From NCBI GenBank assembly GCA_020741775.1, contig DYYG01000065.1, forward strand, positions 1-36,142: 36,142 bases of DNA, read 5' to 3'. The stretch comes from Methylorubrum populi. Its GTDB lineage: Bacteria; Pseudomonadota; Alphaproteobacteria; Rhizobiales; Beijerinckiaceae. Position numbers and translations under genes: made by a program. Shown piece by piece: positions 1-9,791 of the stretch. Every line of letters begins with the position of its first letter. The first letter of the stretch is position 1. The notes below the pieces were generated by a model. It worked only from the letters and a program-made list of their open reading frames with translations. It was not told the DNA's origin and did no database searches.

Positions 1-96
1 GTCGCCATCGTCGCCACCGGCCGCCGCCTCGTCGTCCTCGCCAATGCCCTCGTCCGAGACGACAAAACCTTCGCCGAAAGCGACGTGGCCAATTGA
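1..96 (+). CDS. IS110-family transposase, C-terminal fragment
   Basis: The window opens inside a reading frame that runs 31 codons to a TGA at 94-96. Its translation contains VAIVATGRRLVVLANALVRD, which resembles the conserved C-terminal end of IS110/IS1111-type (DEDD) transposases, where a basic helix is followed by a lifetime of 'NA-hydrophobic-RD'-like residues. Only the tail is present, so I cannot tell an intact element from a remnant. IS110 elements lack long terminal inverted repeats, so no element end can be drawn. It suggests that btuB sits beside a mobile-element boundary. A chance similarity over 31 residues is the main alternative. Confidence 0.55.
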   Translation, partial: VAIVATGRRLVVLANALVRDDKTFAESDVAN

Positions 97-169
97 CCCG
101 CAATACAGTCGCCGGTTGATCCCTTCGGGATGGCGGATTTGGACTCCGCTCAGACGCCGCGCGGGCTCC

Positions 170-210
170 CTGATCCTGTCTCCGGTCTCATCGACCGGAG
201 ACAGGATCAG
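170..210 (-). terminator. Perfect 18-bp inverted repeat at the 3' end of btuB
   Basis: Bases 170-187 and 193-210 are perfect reverse complements around a 5-base loop. The btuB stop codon (complement of 207-209) lies inside the right arm. No T-run follows on either strand, so this is not a textbook intrinsic terminator. It could stabilise the btuB mRNA end or stop transcription between btuB and the transposase. Two smaller hairpins (118-130 and 133-149) follow on the minus strand. Confidence 0.5.
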
Positions 211-2150
211 AACGAGGTCAGGCGCACACCGCCATAGACGGCGAGCCCCGGCCCGAGGAAGCCGGTGGGATTCTGGTAGCGCTCGTCGAACAGGTTATCG
301 ATGCGGGCAAACAGCGTCGTGGTCTCGCTCCAGGCATAGTTGGCCGAGAGATTGACGATGAGGAAGCCGGGATTCGTCAGTCGAGTGACGGAGAAATCCC
401 GGTTGCCATCGACGAAGCTGCCGACCGAGATCAGCGTTCCGGTCAAGCTGAGGTCCGGCAACGGGTTCCAGATCCCGGTGACACTCACCTTGTGGCGCGG
501 ACGGCGCAGCAATTCCTGGCCGGCGACCTCATCCTTAGTGACGGTGTTGGTGTAATCGACGCGGGCGCTGAAACCGTCGGTGAAGCGCACCGAGACGAAG
601 CTCTCCGCGCCATAGGCCACCGCCCGCCCGACATTCACGTTGGTCGCATAAGTCGGGAAATAGGCGGTCTGAATCAGGTTGCGGAAATCGGTGTCGAAAT
701 AGGTCGCGCCGACGAGCACGCGCTCACCCAGAGGCTGCTCGAAGCCGGCATCGAAGCCGAAGCTCTCCTCCGGCCGCAGGTTCGGATTCCCGAAGAAGCG
801 GAAACCCGGATAGTCTTGGTAGAGCTGGCTCAGGGTCGGCGGCTTGAAACCGGTGCCGACACTGCCCTTCAGCCGGGTCTCGGTGCCGGGCAGAATATAG
901 CTCGGCGCGACGCGGAAGGTGGTAGCGCCGCCGAACTGGTCGTTCGCGTCGTAGCGGAGATTGGCGACGAGGAAGACCCGCTCAGAGAATGCGGAGTGGA
1001 TCTCGGCAAATCCCGCGCTGTTGCCGTTGCCGCGGTTGAGGCCCGTCGTCTCGATGCGCTCGTCCTCCCGCTGCGCCCCGAACAACAGGAGGTGGCCCGG
1101 AGCGAGATCCATCTCGCCGCGATAATCGAAGCGTGTGCGCTCGCCGAACGTGGTCGTCGGCGTCGGGGCCGTGAGCGGATCGAGGGGACCGGCGAAGACC
1201 CTGTCGAAGGTGGCGTAATTGGCGCCGAACACGTTGCGGAAACCGGCGATCGGCGCCCATTCCGCCTCGCCGCGCATCAGAAGCTGCCGCTGGTCGTTGA
1301 GGTTGCGGTACGGCGTCGGCAGGTAGGGGAAGCCGGCATCGGCCTGATCGAGATAGGCGCTGTCGGAGAAGCGGAGCGTATAGTTCAGCCGGAAGCTGTC
1401 GCTGAGCTGCGCCCCGAGCTTGGTCGAAACGGTCTTGATGTCGGTGAAGGCCGTTCGCCGCGGCACCCCGGCCGGCAGGAGATCGAGCGGCGTCACCGGC
1501 AGCGCCGCCTGCCGGACGTGTTGGACGCTGACCGAGTAGTCGAAAATCCCCTCCGAGCCGGCGATGCGGCCGCCCTGGTTGAAGCTGCCGAAGGAGCCGC
1601 CCTCGACGAAGGCGGTGGCCTTGGCCGGGCCCTCGCCCCGCCGCGTTACGAACGAGATGACGCCGCCGATGGCATCGGCGCCGTAGAGGCCGCTCTGCGG
1701 GCCCCGCAGCACCTCGATGCGGGAGAGATCCTCGGTCAGGAGCTGGCTGAAATCGAACGACCGGTTCGGGGTCGAGGGATCGTTGACGTCGATGCCGTCG
1801 ATCTGGACCTTCACATGGTTCGAGTTGGCGCCGCGAATGAAGACCGAAGTCTGGCCGCCGGCCCCGCCAGTCTGCACCAGATTGAGCCCTGGCACCTGCT
1901 GCAGGGCCTCCGGCACGGTGCGGCGCTGCTGGGCTTGGAGCCTGTCGGCGGTGAGGACGGTGACGCTGGAGCCCGTTTCGGCCAACGGAATCGGTACGCC
2001 CGTGGCGGAGACGGAGATTTCCGACAGCGCGGTCGCGGCGGCCGGCGGTGCATCGGCGAAGGGCGCCGCCACCTGCTGGGCCGAGACGGCAGACGGCATG
2101 ATCAGAGCGGACCCGGCACAGGCCAGGGTGAAGCGGGAGAGAGGGGACAC
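207..2150 (-). CDS. btuB: TonB-dependent vitamin B12 receptor (BtuB-like)
   Basis: This is a 647-residue outer-membrane receptor, close to the 600-650 usual for BtuB. A signal peptide ends near VSAQQ (about residue 25). The plug domain follows (about 45-165), with VPEALQQVPGLNLV, VFIRGANSNHV and IEVLRGPQSGLYGADAIGGV. The rest is a beta-barrel ending in the family-type strand FARIDNLFDERYQNP and a terminal aromatic (TSF). Import needs TonB-ExbBD energy from the inner membrane. Corrinoid specificity is inferred mainly from the cobalamin riboswitch in its leader. Translation starts at GTG; a GAGG lies about 10 bases upstream, and no in-frame ATG gives a better signal peptide. No btuCDF transporter is adjacent. 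Confidence 0.88.
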   Translation of the reverse strand: MSPLSRFTLACAGSALIMPSAVSAQQVAAPFADAPPAAATALSEISVSATGVPIPLAETGSSVTVLTADRLQAQQRRTVPEALQQVPGLNLVQTGGAGGQTSVFIRGANSNHVKVQIDGIDVNDPSTPNRSFDFSQLLTEDLSRIEVLRGPQSGLYGADAIGGVISFVTRRGEGPAKATAFVEGGSFGSFNQGGRIAGSEGIFDYSVSVQHVRQAALPVTPLDLLPAGVPRRTAFTDIKTVSTKLGAQLSDSFRLNYTLRFSDSAYLDQADAGFPYLPTPYRNLNDQRQLLMRGEAEWAPIAGFRNVFGANYATFDRVFAGPLDPLTAPTPTTTFGERTRFDYRGEMDLAPGHLLLFGAQREDERIETTGLNRGNGNSAGFAEIHSAFSERVFLVANLRYDANDQFGGATTFRVAPSYILPGTETRLKGSVGTGFKPPTLSQLYQDYPGFRFFGNPNLRPEESFGFDAGFEQPLGERVLVGATYFDTDFRNLIQTAYFPTYATNVNVGRAVAYGAESFVSVRFTDGFSARVDYTNTVTKDEVAGQELLRRPRHKVSVTGIWNPLPDLSLTGTLISVGSFVDGNRDFSVTRLTNPGFLIVNLSANYAWSETTTLFARIDNLFDERYQNPTGFLGPGLAVYGGVRLTSF

Positions 2151-2283
2151 GGCGAGGAAGCCTCGGGCAACGGCAGTGGCACGTCACCGCGAACGAGGCC
2201 TCGGACACCCTCTCCCATCAGGGGCAGGGCGCTTCGACACCCGTCAGGACACCCCGCCCGACGCGTTTCGCGTGTGACCACGA

Positions 2284-2462
2284 CTGACGGCAGGTCTCCT
2301 GGCTCGCGGGTCGTCGCCGTCTCACCGTCTTCCCGGATGAGGCTCATCCAGTGACATCGGTGGTGAAAAGGCTCGCCGCTTACAGTTGCGGGGGCAGCCG
2401 CGGCATCGGACCCGAAAGTCCTCACCGCGTTCCCTTTTGATCCCCGAAGGGAACCGTCACCG
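2284..2462 (-). promoter_or_regulatory. Cobalamin riboswitch controlling btuB
   Basis: Read on the minus strand, the leader holds the hallmarks of the class in order: a GGTG/AAAAGGGAA block (about 2425-2460), the core GCCCCCGCAACTGTAAGCGG (about 2376-2397), a GGGAAGACGG segment, and the B12 box AGCCAGGAGACCTGCC (2289-2304). Adenosylcobalamin binding is known to shut off expression of the downstream gene, here btuB, whose start is about 130 bases further on. I could not fold the expression platform, so whether control is at transcription or translation is open. Confidence 0.95.
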
Positions 2463-2466
2463 CCAA

Positions 2467-2495
2467 GATGTGCGGGAGATTCGGCGTTGCGTCAA
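2467..2495 (-). promoter_or_regulatory. Candidate sigma-70 promoter for the riboswitch/btuB transcript
   Basis: On the minus strand TTGACG (2490-2495) is followed after 17 bases by CACATC (2467-2472). The -35 is good and the -10 is poor. The expected start, near 2460, falls at the 5' edge of the riboswitch, which supports the call. The -35 overlaps the stop codon of the upstream MFS gene, so btuB can be transcribed separately from it. Confidence 0.4.
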
Positions 2496-4099
2496 CGCTG
2501 CATCACGCGCCCTTCGCCGGCTGACGCGGCGACGCAGAATTCCCTATCCGGACCTTCGACACCGGCGCGGCACAGCGCTTCGCCGTTCTGATCGGCCGGC
2601 GACGAGTGCCCGTTTCGGCCAAACACCATGAGGCTCAGCGCCGACAGGCCCCAGGCACACGCCGCCCCATACAGCATCACCCAGCCGAAGCCGTGGGTCA
2701 GCGCCTGCCGCGCGGCACCGAGATCGATACCATCGGCACCCGCCGCAGACAGATTGCCGGCGGCGATGGCCTCGGCGATTCGGTCGAGTGCCGCAGTATC
2801 GGAAAGGGCAGCGGAGGTCTCGAGGGCGGCTCGATTGCCCTGCAGCAGGATGAAGCCCATCAGCGCGATGTTGAGGGCGAGCGAGATCATCCGCGCGCTC
2901 ATGTCCATGCCCGAGGCCATTCCCACCCGCTCCGCCGGCAGGGCGGCCGTCGCCGTATTGGTCACCGGCGTGTTGGTCAGGCCCAACCCCGTCCCCGCCA
3001 GAAGACAGCCGGGCAGCATGACCCACCAGCCGGCGCCGCTTCCGGTCGCGGCCAGCCACATCAGGATGAAACCGGTGCCGATGGTGAACAGGCCGAGCGG
3101 GATCACGAAGCCCGGCCCGCGCCGCTTCAGCAGCCCCTCGGCGAAAGGAGGCACGGCCAGCGTCGGCATCGTGTAGGCGAGCAGCACCAGCCCGGCCGCC
3201 ACGCTCGTCAGCTCGAGGACGGACTGGAAGTAGATCGGCAGGTAGATCACGAAGGGCCAGAAGCTGAAATTCATACCCGCCGATCCGAGCAAGGCACCGG
3301 AGAAGGCACGGGTGCGGAAGGCGCCGAAATCGAACATCGGGCGCCTTGTCCGGGTCTCGACGGCCACGAAGGCAAGGATGCTCGCGATTCCGACACCGGC
3401 GAGGATCAGCTCGACCGGATGGCCGGTATCCGGCGCCTGCCCCTGGATGATGAGGTAGACGAGGCAGAACACCGCCAGCGACAGGGTCGTCATACCGGGC
3501 AGGTCGATCCGGACGGCATGGGGGTCGGAGGATTCCACGACGCCCCGGCGCGCCAGGGTGAGTGTCACGAGCGCCAGCCCGACATGGACGAGGAAGACCC
3601 ATTCCCAGCTCGCCACCGCCACCGTGACGCCGCCGATCAGCGGCCCGAAGCCGAGGCCGATGCCGAAGACGATGCCCCACCAGCCGAAGGCGGTGCCACG
3701 CTCCGCACCGTCACGGAACTGATGGGACAGGACGGCGACTTGGCTCGACAGCATCGCCGCGCCGCTGGCCCCTTGCAGGAACCGGGCGGCAATGAGGATC
3801 GGCACGGTTTCCGCCAAGCCACAGATGAGGGAGGCGAGGCCGAACACCGCGATGCCGGTGACGAAGACGCGCTTGCGTCCGTACCGGTCGGCTAGGGCCC
3901 CCATCGCCATCAGGCAGGTGGTCATGGCGAGGGTGTAGGCGTTCATGATCCATTGAAGCTGCCGGAACTCGGCCGATAGTCGCTGCTCCAATGTCGGCAG
4001 GATGGCCGGGATGCTCGAGATCTCCAACCCGAGCATCAGGGCCGACAGGCAGACGGCAGCCAGGGCCGGCCAATTTCGAGACGAAACGGATGCGTTCAC
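2492..4099 (-). CDS. MFS drug:H+ antiporter, DHA2 (14-helix) type
   Basis: This 535-residue polytopic protein begins with a hydrophobic span (LAAVCLSALMLGLEISSIPA) and carries the MFS motif A loop GALADRYGRKRVF (about 68-80). It also has the antiporter motif-C-like GIVFGIGLGFGPLIGG (about 143-158). Length and span count fit the EmrB/QacA branch of proton-driven exporters. The substrate cannot be read from sequence. It starts at GTG, with GGAAGG about 12 bases upstream. The gene diverges from a LysR regulator 155 bp away, which probably controls it. There is no EmrA-like membrane-fusion partner in the window. The tail after the last helix (about 45 residues) is hydrophilic. Confidence 0.85.
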   Translation of the reverse strand: MNASVSSRNWPALAAVCLSALMLGLEISSIPAILPTLEQRLSAEFRQLQWIMNAYTLAMTTCLMAMGALADRYGRKRVFVTGIAVFGLASLICGLAETVPILIAARFLQGASGAAMLSSQVAVLSHQFRDGAERGTAFGWWGIVFGIGLGFGPLIGGVTVAVASWEWVFLVHVGLALVTLTLARRGVVESSDPHAVRIDLPGMTTLSLAVFCLVYLIIQGQAPDTGHPVELILAGVGIASILAFVAVETRTRRPMFDFGAFRTRAFSGALLGSAGMNFSFWPFVIYLPIYFQSVLELTSVAAGLVLLAYTMPTLAVPPFAEGLLKRRGPGFVIPLGLFTIGTGFILMWLAATGSGAGWWVMLPGCLLAGTGLGLTNTPVTNTATAALPAERVGMASGMDMSARMISLALNIALMGFILLQGNRAALETSAALSDTAALDRIAEAIAAGNLSAAGADGIDLGAARQALTHGFGWVMLYGAACAWGLSALSLMVFGRNGHSSPADQNGEALCRAGVEGPDREFCVAASAGEGRVMQR

Positions 4100-4233
4100 T
4101 GTTCGCCCTTCCGGGGTGCGGCCGGCGGACGATACGGGCGGCGTCGATCACCCTGCCCGCCTCACCGATGGCCTCAGACGATGGCCATGAGGGTGCGGCG
4201 GCATTGATCATGCTGCAACGGAATGGCAGACCA

Positions 4234-4254
4234 TATCAGTGATAACCAATTTGG
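4234..4254. promoter_or_regulatory. Two small palindromes between the MFS gene and the LysR gene
   Basis: TATCAGTGATA (4234-4244) and CCAATTTGG (4246-4254) are both perfect palindromes around one central base, and they directly abut the LysR start codon. LysR-type proteins bind AT-rich interrupted dyads in the gap to their divergent target, so these are candidate autoregulatory sites. Which protein binds is inference. Confidence 0.4.
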
Positions 4255-5163
4255 ATGGCTGCCGTGACGACGCTCGAGGTCGACGGGGTCCGAACCTTCC
4301 TGGCGGTGGCGGATCACCAGAGCTTCACCCGTGCGGCCGAAATGCTTGGGACCACTCAGGCCGCCGTCAGCGTCAAGCTCAAGCGGCTGGAGGATCGGCT
4401 CGGGCGGCGGCTGATCGAGCGCACGCCGCGGCAGGTCCGCCTCTCGGTGCAAGGCGAAATCTTCTTGCCCGCGGCGCGGGAGTTTCTCGCGGCGCATGAG
4501 CGGGCCGTCGCCGGGCTGACCGCGCCGCGCCGCCGCTTTCGGCTCGGCATCGCCAGCCACGTCATGGGACCGGAGGTTCCGGCACTGCTGGCCCGGATCC
4601 GCTCGCTCGATCCGGCCCTCACCATCGAGGTGCTGCTCGACAATTCTCGCGCGCTGCTCGACCGCTTCGAGGACGGCACGCTCGATGCCGCCATCATCCG
4701 CAGCGACGACGACCGGCGCGACGGCGAGATCCTCGGCCCGGAGCATTTCGGCTGGTTCGCGTCACCGGGTTTCGAGCATCGCGGCGGCGAGCCGTTGCGT
4801 CTCGCGGCGACCTTACCCTGCTGCGCCGTGCGCGATGTGGCGACCCGATTGCTCGACCGGGCGGGCATCCCGTGGGAAGAGGTCTTCATCGGCGGAACCA
4901 CTGCGATCGCGGCGGCCCTGTCGGCGGGCCTGGCCATCTCCGCTTATCCTCGCCGACTCGCCCCGCCGGACGTCGTCGATGTCGGCGACGCGTTCGGCCT
5001 GCCGCCTCTTCCTTCCCTGTCGATTGTCCTGCACTCGTCGCTGTCGGACCCGCGGACGAGGGAAACCCTTCGGGCGATCACCGCCGCCTTTCGGGAGCAT
5101 CGCAAGACGAGCAACCGACCGGCGTGCCTGACCGACGCGTCCGGCTCGTCCGCGCGCGCCTGA
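4255..5163 (+). CDS. LysR-type transcriptional regulator
   Basis: This 302-residue protein has the standard LysR layout. An N-terminal winged helix-turn-helix covers about residues 8-67 (VRTFLAVADHQSFTRAAEML, then TQAAVSVKLKRLEDRLGRRL). A periplasmic-binding-like effector domain follows (about 95-285). The co-inducer is not predictable. The gene is divergent from the MFS exporter, the usual arrangement for a regulator and its target. The ATG at 4255 has no Shine-Dalgarno sequence and touches a palindrome, so translation could be leaderless; a GTG at 4264 is an alternative start. It is convergent with guaA, 35 bp away. Confidence 0.88.
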   Translation: MAAVTTLEVDGVRTFLAVADHQSFTRAAEMLGTTQAAVSVKLKRLEDRLGRRLIERTPRQVRLSVQGEIFLPAAREFLAAHERAVAGLTAPRRRFRLGIASHVMGPEVPALLARIRSLDPALTIEVLLDNSRALLDRFEDGTLDAAIIRSDDDRRDGEILGPEHFGWFASPGFEHRGGEPLRLAATLPCCAVRDVATRLLDRAGIPWEEVFIGGTTAIAAALSAGLAISAYPRRLAPPDVVDVGDAFGLPPLPSLSIVLHSSLSDPRTRETLRAITAAFREHRKTSNRPACLTDASGSSARA

Positions 5164-5198
5164 TGCAAACCTTCAGGCGGATGCCCTGTGTGTAGAGA

Positions 5199-6764
<1,566 letters not shown>

Positions 6765-6932
6765 GCTGCCTCGGGCCTCTTCGATACGCGTTAGACGACG
6801 CCTCGAAACGGCGCAACGCGCGCGGTGTCCGAGGACACATGCAGCATGCTTGAGATCGACACCATTAACCTGACGTTCACCGAACCGCTGCGAAACGGCA
6901 CCCCCCTCGAAACGGACAGGAGTCATCCGACC

Positions 6933-7160
6933 ATGAGAGCAGCCCTCTTCGGAATCGCCGTCACGATCGCAGGTCTCGGTGCCACCGCACCGGCCCAAGC
7001 TCTCCCCATGCCGGGCGCGGCGCCGATGTCGGAAGGACTTTTCCAGCAGGCACAGTACGGCCGCCGTGTCATCCGCGGCCCGCGCTGCAAGACCGTCGTC
7101 ACCAAGCGCCGCGGCCGGTTCGGCCGGGTCGTCGTGACGCGTGAGCGTCGCTGCTTCTAA
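6933..7160 (+). CDS. Small basic secreted protein, function unknown
   Basis: A 75-residue protein starts at ATG with AGGAG about 9 bases upstream. Residues 1-23 form a clear signal peptide (MRAALFGIAVTIAGLGATAP, then AQA). The mature part is short, with a linker followed by a very Arg/Lys-rich segment, RVIRGPRCKTVVTKRRGRFG, and ends in RRCF. Its only cysteines are 52 and 74, so one disulphide could close the basic loop. The open frame continues upstream to 6825, but that part has no ribosome site and no signal peptide. I do not recognise the family. An intrinsic terminator follows directly, so it is a single-gene unit. Confidence 0.75.
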   Translation: MRAALFGIAVTIAGLGATAPAQALPMPGAAPMSEGLFQQAQYGRRVIRGPRCKTVVTKRRGRFGRVVVTRERRCF

Positions 7161-7184
7161 TCCGGCCCTTCGGAACAGGACGAC

Positions 7185-7216
7185 AACGGCCCCCGGCTTC
7201 GGGGGCCGTTCTTTTT
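7185..7216 (+). terminator. Rho-independent terminator
   Basis: The stem AACGGCCCCCG (7185-7195) pairs with CGGGGGCCGTT (7200-7210) around a 4-base loop and is followed by CTTTTT. It ends the small secreted gene; the T-run reaches the stop codon of the convergent hydrolase. Confidence 0.9.
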
Positions 7217-8234
7217 AGGATTTCAGCAATCCGTGGCCGCGCATCCAGGCCATGAACAGGGCGGGCCATGCCGCCGCAGGGCTTCCCGGAACGCCGAGGC
7301 CGAAGCCGTGGCCGCCGCGCTCGAACAGATGCATCTCCGCAGGCACCCGCGCCGCCCTCAGCGCCGCGTACATCAGCAGCGGGTGATCGGTCACCGCGAT
7401 CCGGTCATCGGAAGCCTGGACCATGAAGACCGGCGGCGTGCGCTCGTTGACCTGCACCTCCACCGAATAGGCCCGGCGCCGCGCATCGGGCGGGTCGTCG
7501 CCGACGAGCACCCGGCGGCTCGTCATGGTCCGGTCGAACGGCGCCTTCATCGTGATGATCGGGTAGATCAGCCCGGCGAAGGACGGATGGGCGCTCAAGC
7601 CGTCCGCCTCATCGACGTCGTCGTAGAGATCCTGCTCCGCATCGGTCGCGGTGACGCCCATCAGATGGCCGCCCGCCGAGAAACCGAGCACGCCGATCCG
7701 GTCGGGATCGAGGCCGTATTCCTCCGCCCTCCAGCGCACGAGGCGCATGGCGCGCTGGGCGTCCTGCCGCGGCGCGTCGGGGCCGTCGCGCCATTCCTCG
7801 CTCGGCAGCCGATACACCAACACGAAGGCAGTGATCCCACCCCGCGCCAGCCATTGGCCGACGGGCAGACCTTCGTTGCCGATATCGATGCGCAGATAGC
7901 CGCCGCCGGCAGCGATGAGGACCCCCGCCCCGTTGGGCCGCTCCGGACGGATGACCAGCAGACAGGGCCGCACGACGCCGGTGATGACGCCGGTCAGGGT
8001 CTCGTCGAAGCGGTATTCGGAGCGGTAGGGGCCGCCACCGCCCGGAGGCAGATCCGGCCACAGGTCGATGATTTCGAGATCCGAGCCCGGCGCGGATTTC
8101 GGCAGGGGCTGGACGACCTCGCCGGTCTGCGGGCGGACCGGAAGCCGAAGCGGGGCCTGCTGCGCCCGCGCCGTCTCGCCCCCGGTCAGCATCGCCGCCG
8201 TCCCCGCGAGCAGAGCCCGCCGGTGCAGCGTCAT
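7215..8234 (-). CDS. Exported alpha/beta hydrolase (esterase/acyl hydrolase-like)
   Basis: The protein has 339 residues. The N-terminus MTLHRRALLAGTAAML...TARAQQ looks like a signal peptide with paired arginines, possibly Tat. The hydrolase fold carries an oxyanion motif, IAAGGGYLRIDIGNEG (about 108-122), nucleophile Ser186 in GFSAGGH, an acid in VQASDDRIA (about 271-279), and the catalytic His in RGGHGFGLG. This pattern is typical of the acetyl-esterase/BD-FAE-like group that trims acyl or glycan esters. Substrate and natural role are unknown. The gene is convergent with the small secreted gene. The product probably acts in the periplasm. Confidence 0.8.
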   Translation of the reverse strand: MTLHRRALLAGTAAMLTGGETARAQQAPLRLPVRPQTGEVVQPLPKSAPGSDLEIIDLWPDLPPGGGGPYRSEYRFDETLTGVITGVVRPCLLVIRPERPNGAGVLIAAGGGYLRIDIGNEGLPVGQWLARGGITAFVLVYRLPSEEWRDGPDAPRQDAQRAMRLVRWRAEEYGLDPDRIGVLGFSAGGHLMGVTATDAEQDLYDDVDEADGLSAHPSFAGLIYPIITMKAPFDRTMTSRRVLVGDDPPDARRRAYSVEVQVNERTPPVFMVQASDDRIAVTDHPLLMYAALRAARVPAEMHLFERGGHGFGLGVPGSPAAAWPALFMAWMRGHGLLKS

Positions 8235-8341
8235 GGTCTCGGCCTCATCGAAACTCCCGCCGCGGCGTCGCGCGGGATCGGGTCCGGGGCGACGGCTGTG
8301 AACCCCGTTTCAACCAGCCAAGCGGCGTCCCGATCCAGGGT

Positions 8342-9664
8342 TCAAGCGGATTTGCTCGTCAGCGTCGCGACATAGAACCCGTCGGTGCCGGTCAGGGCCG
8401 GGCTCATCTGGATGCCGCGCGACGTCCTGTGCACCGTCTCGGCCAAGCCCGGGACGGGGCCGAGATCGGTCGCGACCGCCTGGATCGCCCCCTGGCTGCG
8501 CCGGAGCAAACCGTCCACGGCGGCATCGTTCTCCTCGGGCAGGAGCGAGCAGGTGACGTAGACCAGGGTGCCGCCCGGGCGCAGCAGCCGCGCGGCCCGG
8601 TCCAGCACCTCCGCCTGCTCGGCGATCCGGCCCGAGAGGCTGCCCGGCCGCAGGCGCCACTTGGCGTCGGGGTTGCGCCGCCACGTACCCGTGCCGGTGC
8701 AGGGGGCATCGACCAGCACGCGGTCCACCGTCCCGTCCAGGTCGGCCAGCACGTCGGTCCGCGCCTTGCCGCCGCGCGGAGTGCGCACCTCCACCGTCGC
8801 GCCGGAGCGGCGCAGGCGCTCGTGGATTGGGGCGAGACGGCGCGGATCGGCATCGGTGGCGACGATCCGGGCTTCGTTGCCGGTCAGCGCCGCCAGCGCC
8901 AGCGACTTGCCGCCGCCGCCTGCGCAGAGATCGACGATGGTTTCCCCCGCCTTCGCCCCGGCGAGCAGACTCGCGATCTGCGAGCCCTCGTCCTGGATCT
9001 CGAAGCCGCCTTCGAGGAAGAGCGGATCGACGTGGAGCGCCGGGCCGCGCCCGTCCTCGCCGAGCGGGAGCCGCAAGCCGAGGGCGGAGAGCGGCGTCGG
9101 CTCGGGGGAGAGATCGGCCAGCACGTCGGCCACCGCCTCGCGGCTCTGCTTGAGCGTGTTGGCCCGGATGTCGAGCGGGGCCCGGCGGCCGAGCGCCCGC
9201 AATTCGTGCAGGAGCGCATCGCCGAACAATTCGGTGAGCGAGGGCAGAACGAAGGCCGGTGCGTCGCCCGCCACCTCCGGCGGCGCGTCCGCGAGGCTGC
9301 CCTCCTGAAGCCGCCGCCGCTCCCCTTCGGTGAGGGGAGGGGGCGCGAAGCGCGCCCCGTCGAACAGCGAGGCGATGCTAGCCTCGGCCAAGCCTCGCTG
9401 CAGGCGCAGCATGCCGATGAGGATGGCGCGTCCGGTCTCCTCGCCCATCACCCAGGCGGCGGAGGCCCGGCGGCGGAGGCCGTCATAGACGAGGCTGGCG
9501 ATTGCCGCCCGGTCGCCGGAGCCGGCATAGCGATGGGCGAGGCCCCAATCCTTCAGGGCATCGGCGGCGGGCCGGCGGCGCGCGGCGATGTCGTCGAGGA
9601 TCTCGATGGCGGCGGAAATGCGGGCGGAGGGGGTCAGGGTCGGCTCCGGAAAGGTTTCGTTCAA
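8342..9664 (-). CDS. rsmB: RsmB-type rRNA (cytosine-C5) methyltransferase
   Basis: This 440-residue SAM-dependent RNA methyltransferase has an N-terminal NusB-like RNA-binding domain (about 10-140). The NOL1/NOP2/Sun catalytic domain follows, with SAM motif VDLCAGGGGKSLALA (about 242-256), motif IV DAPCTGTGTWRRNPD and motif VI TCSLLPEEN. The two cysteines in these motifs are the release and nucleophile residues of the family. In E. coli RsmB modifies C967 of 16S rRNA; the same target is inferred here. The frame opens with TTG and has no strong ribosome site; no internal ATG preserves the NusB domain. Its place between guaB and guaA matches an arrangement common in Rhizobiales, as I recall it. 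Confidence 0.85.
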   Translation of the reverse strand: MNETFPEPTLTPSARISAAIEILDDIAARRRPAADALKDWGLAHRYAGSGDRAAIASLVYDGLRRRASAAWVMGEETGRAILIGMLRLQRGLAEASIASLFDGARFAPPPLTEGERRRLQEGSLADAPPEVAGDAPAFVLPSLTELFGDALLHELRALGRRAPLDIRANTLKQSREAVADVLADLSPEPTPLSALGLRLPLGEDGRGPALHVDPLFLEGGFEIQDEGSQIASLLAGAKAGETIVDLCAGGGGKSLALAALTGNEARIVATDADPRRLAPIHERLRRSGATVEVRTPRGGKARTDVLADLDGTVDRVLVDAPCTGTGTWRRNPDAKWRLRPGSLSGRIAEQAEVLDRAARLLRPGGTLVYVTCSLLPEENDAAVDGLLRRSQGAIQAVATDLGPVPGLAETVHRTSRGIQMSPALTGTDGFYVATLTSKSA

Positions 9665-9791
9665 TCTGCCGCTTTGCGGCCACGCTTCGACCGGAGGTCC
9701 GACACGATACGGCCGAGCTTCCGGCTCTTTGAGCCTTCAGAACGGCACGATGGCCCCGTCCGTCAAGGACATGAGAGGAAAGGGACCCCGG

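Noticed and set aside
492..2354. A 620-codon open frame on the plus strand opposite btuB
   Set aside because: It mirrors a confidently identified TonB receptor and crosses its riboswitch; the composition (Arg/Gly/Glu-rich) is typical of antisense frames in GC-rich DNA.
6765..6998. Upstream in-frame extension of guaA
   Set aside because: No family homology; the standard GuaA N-terminus begins at 6764 with GAGG just before it.
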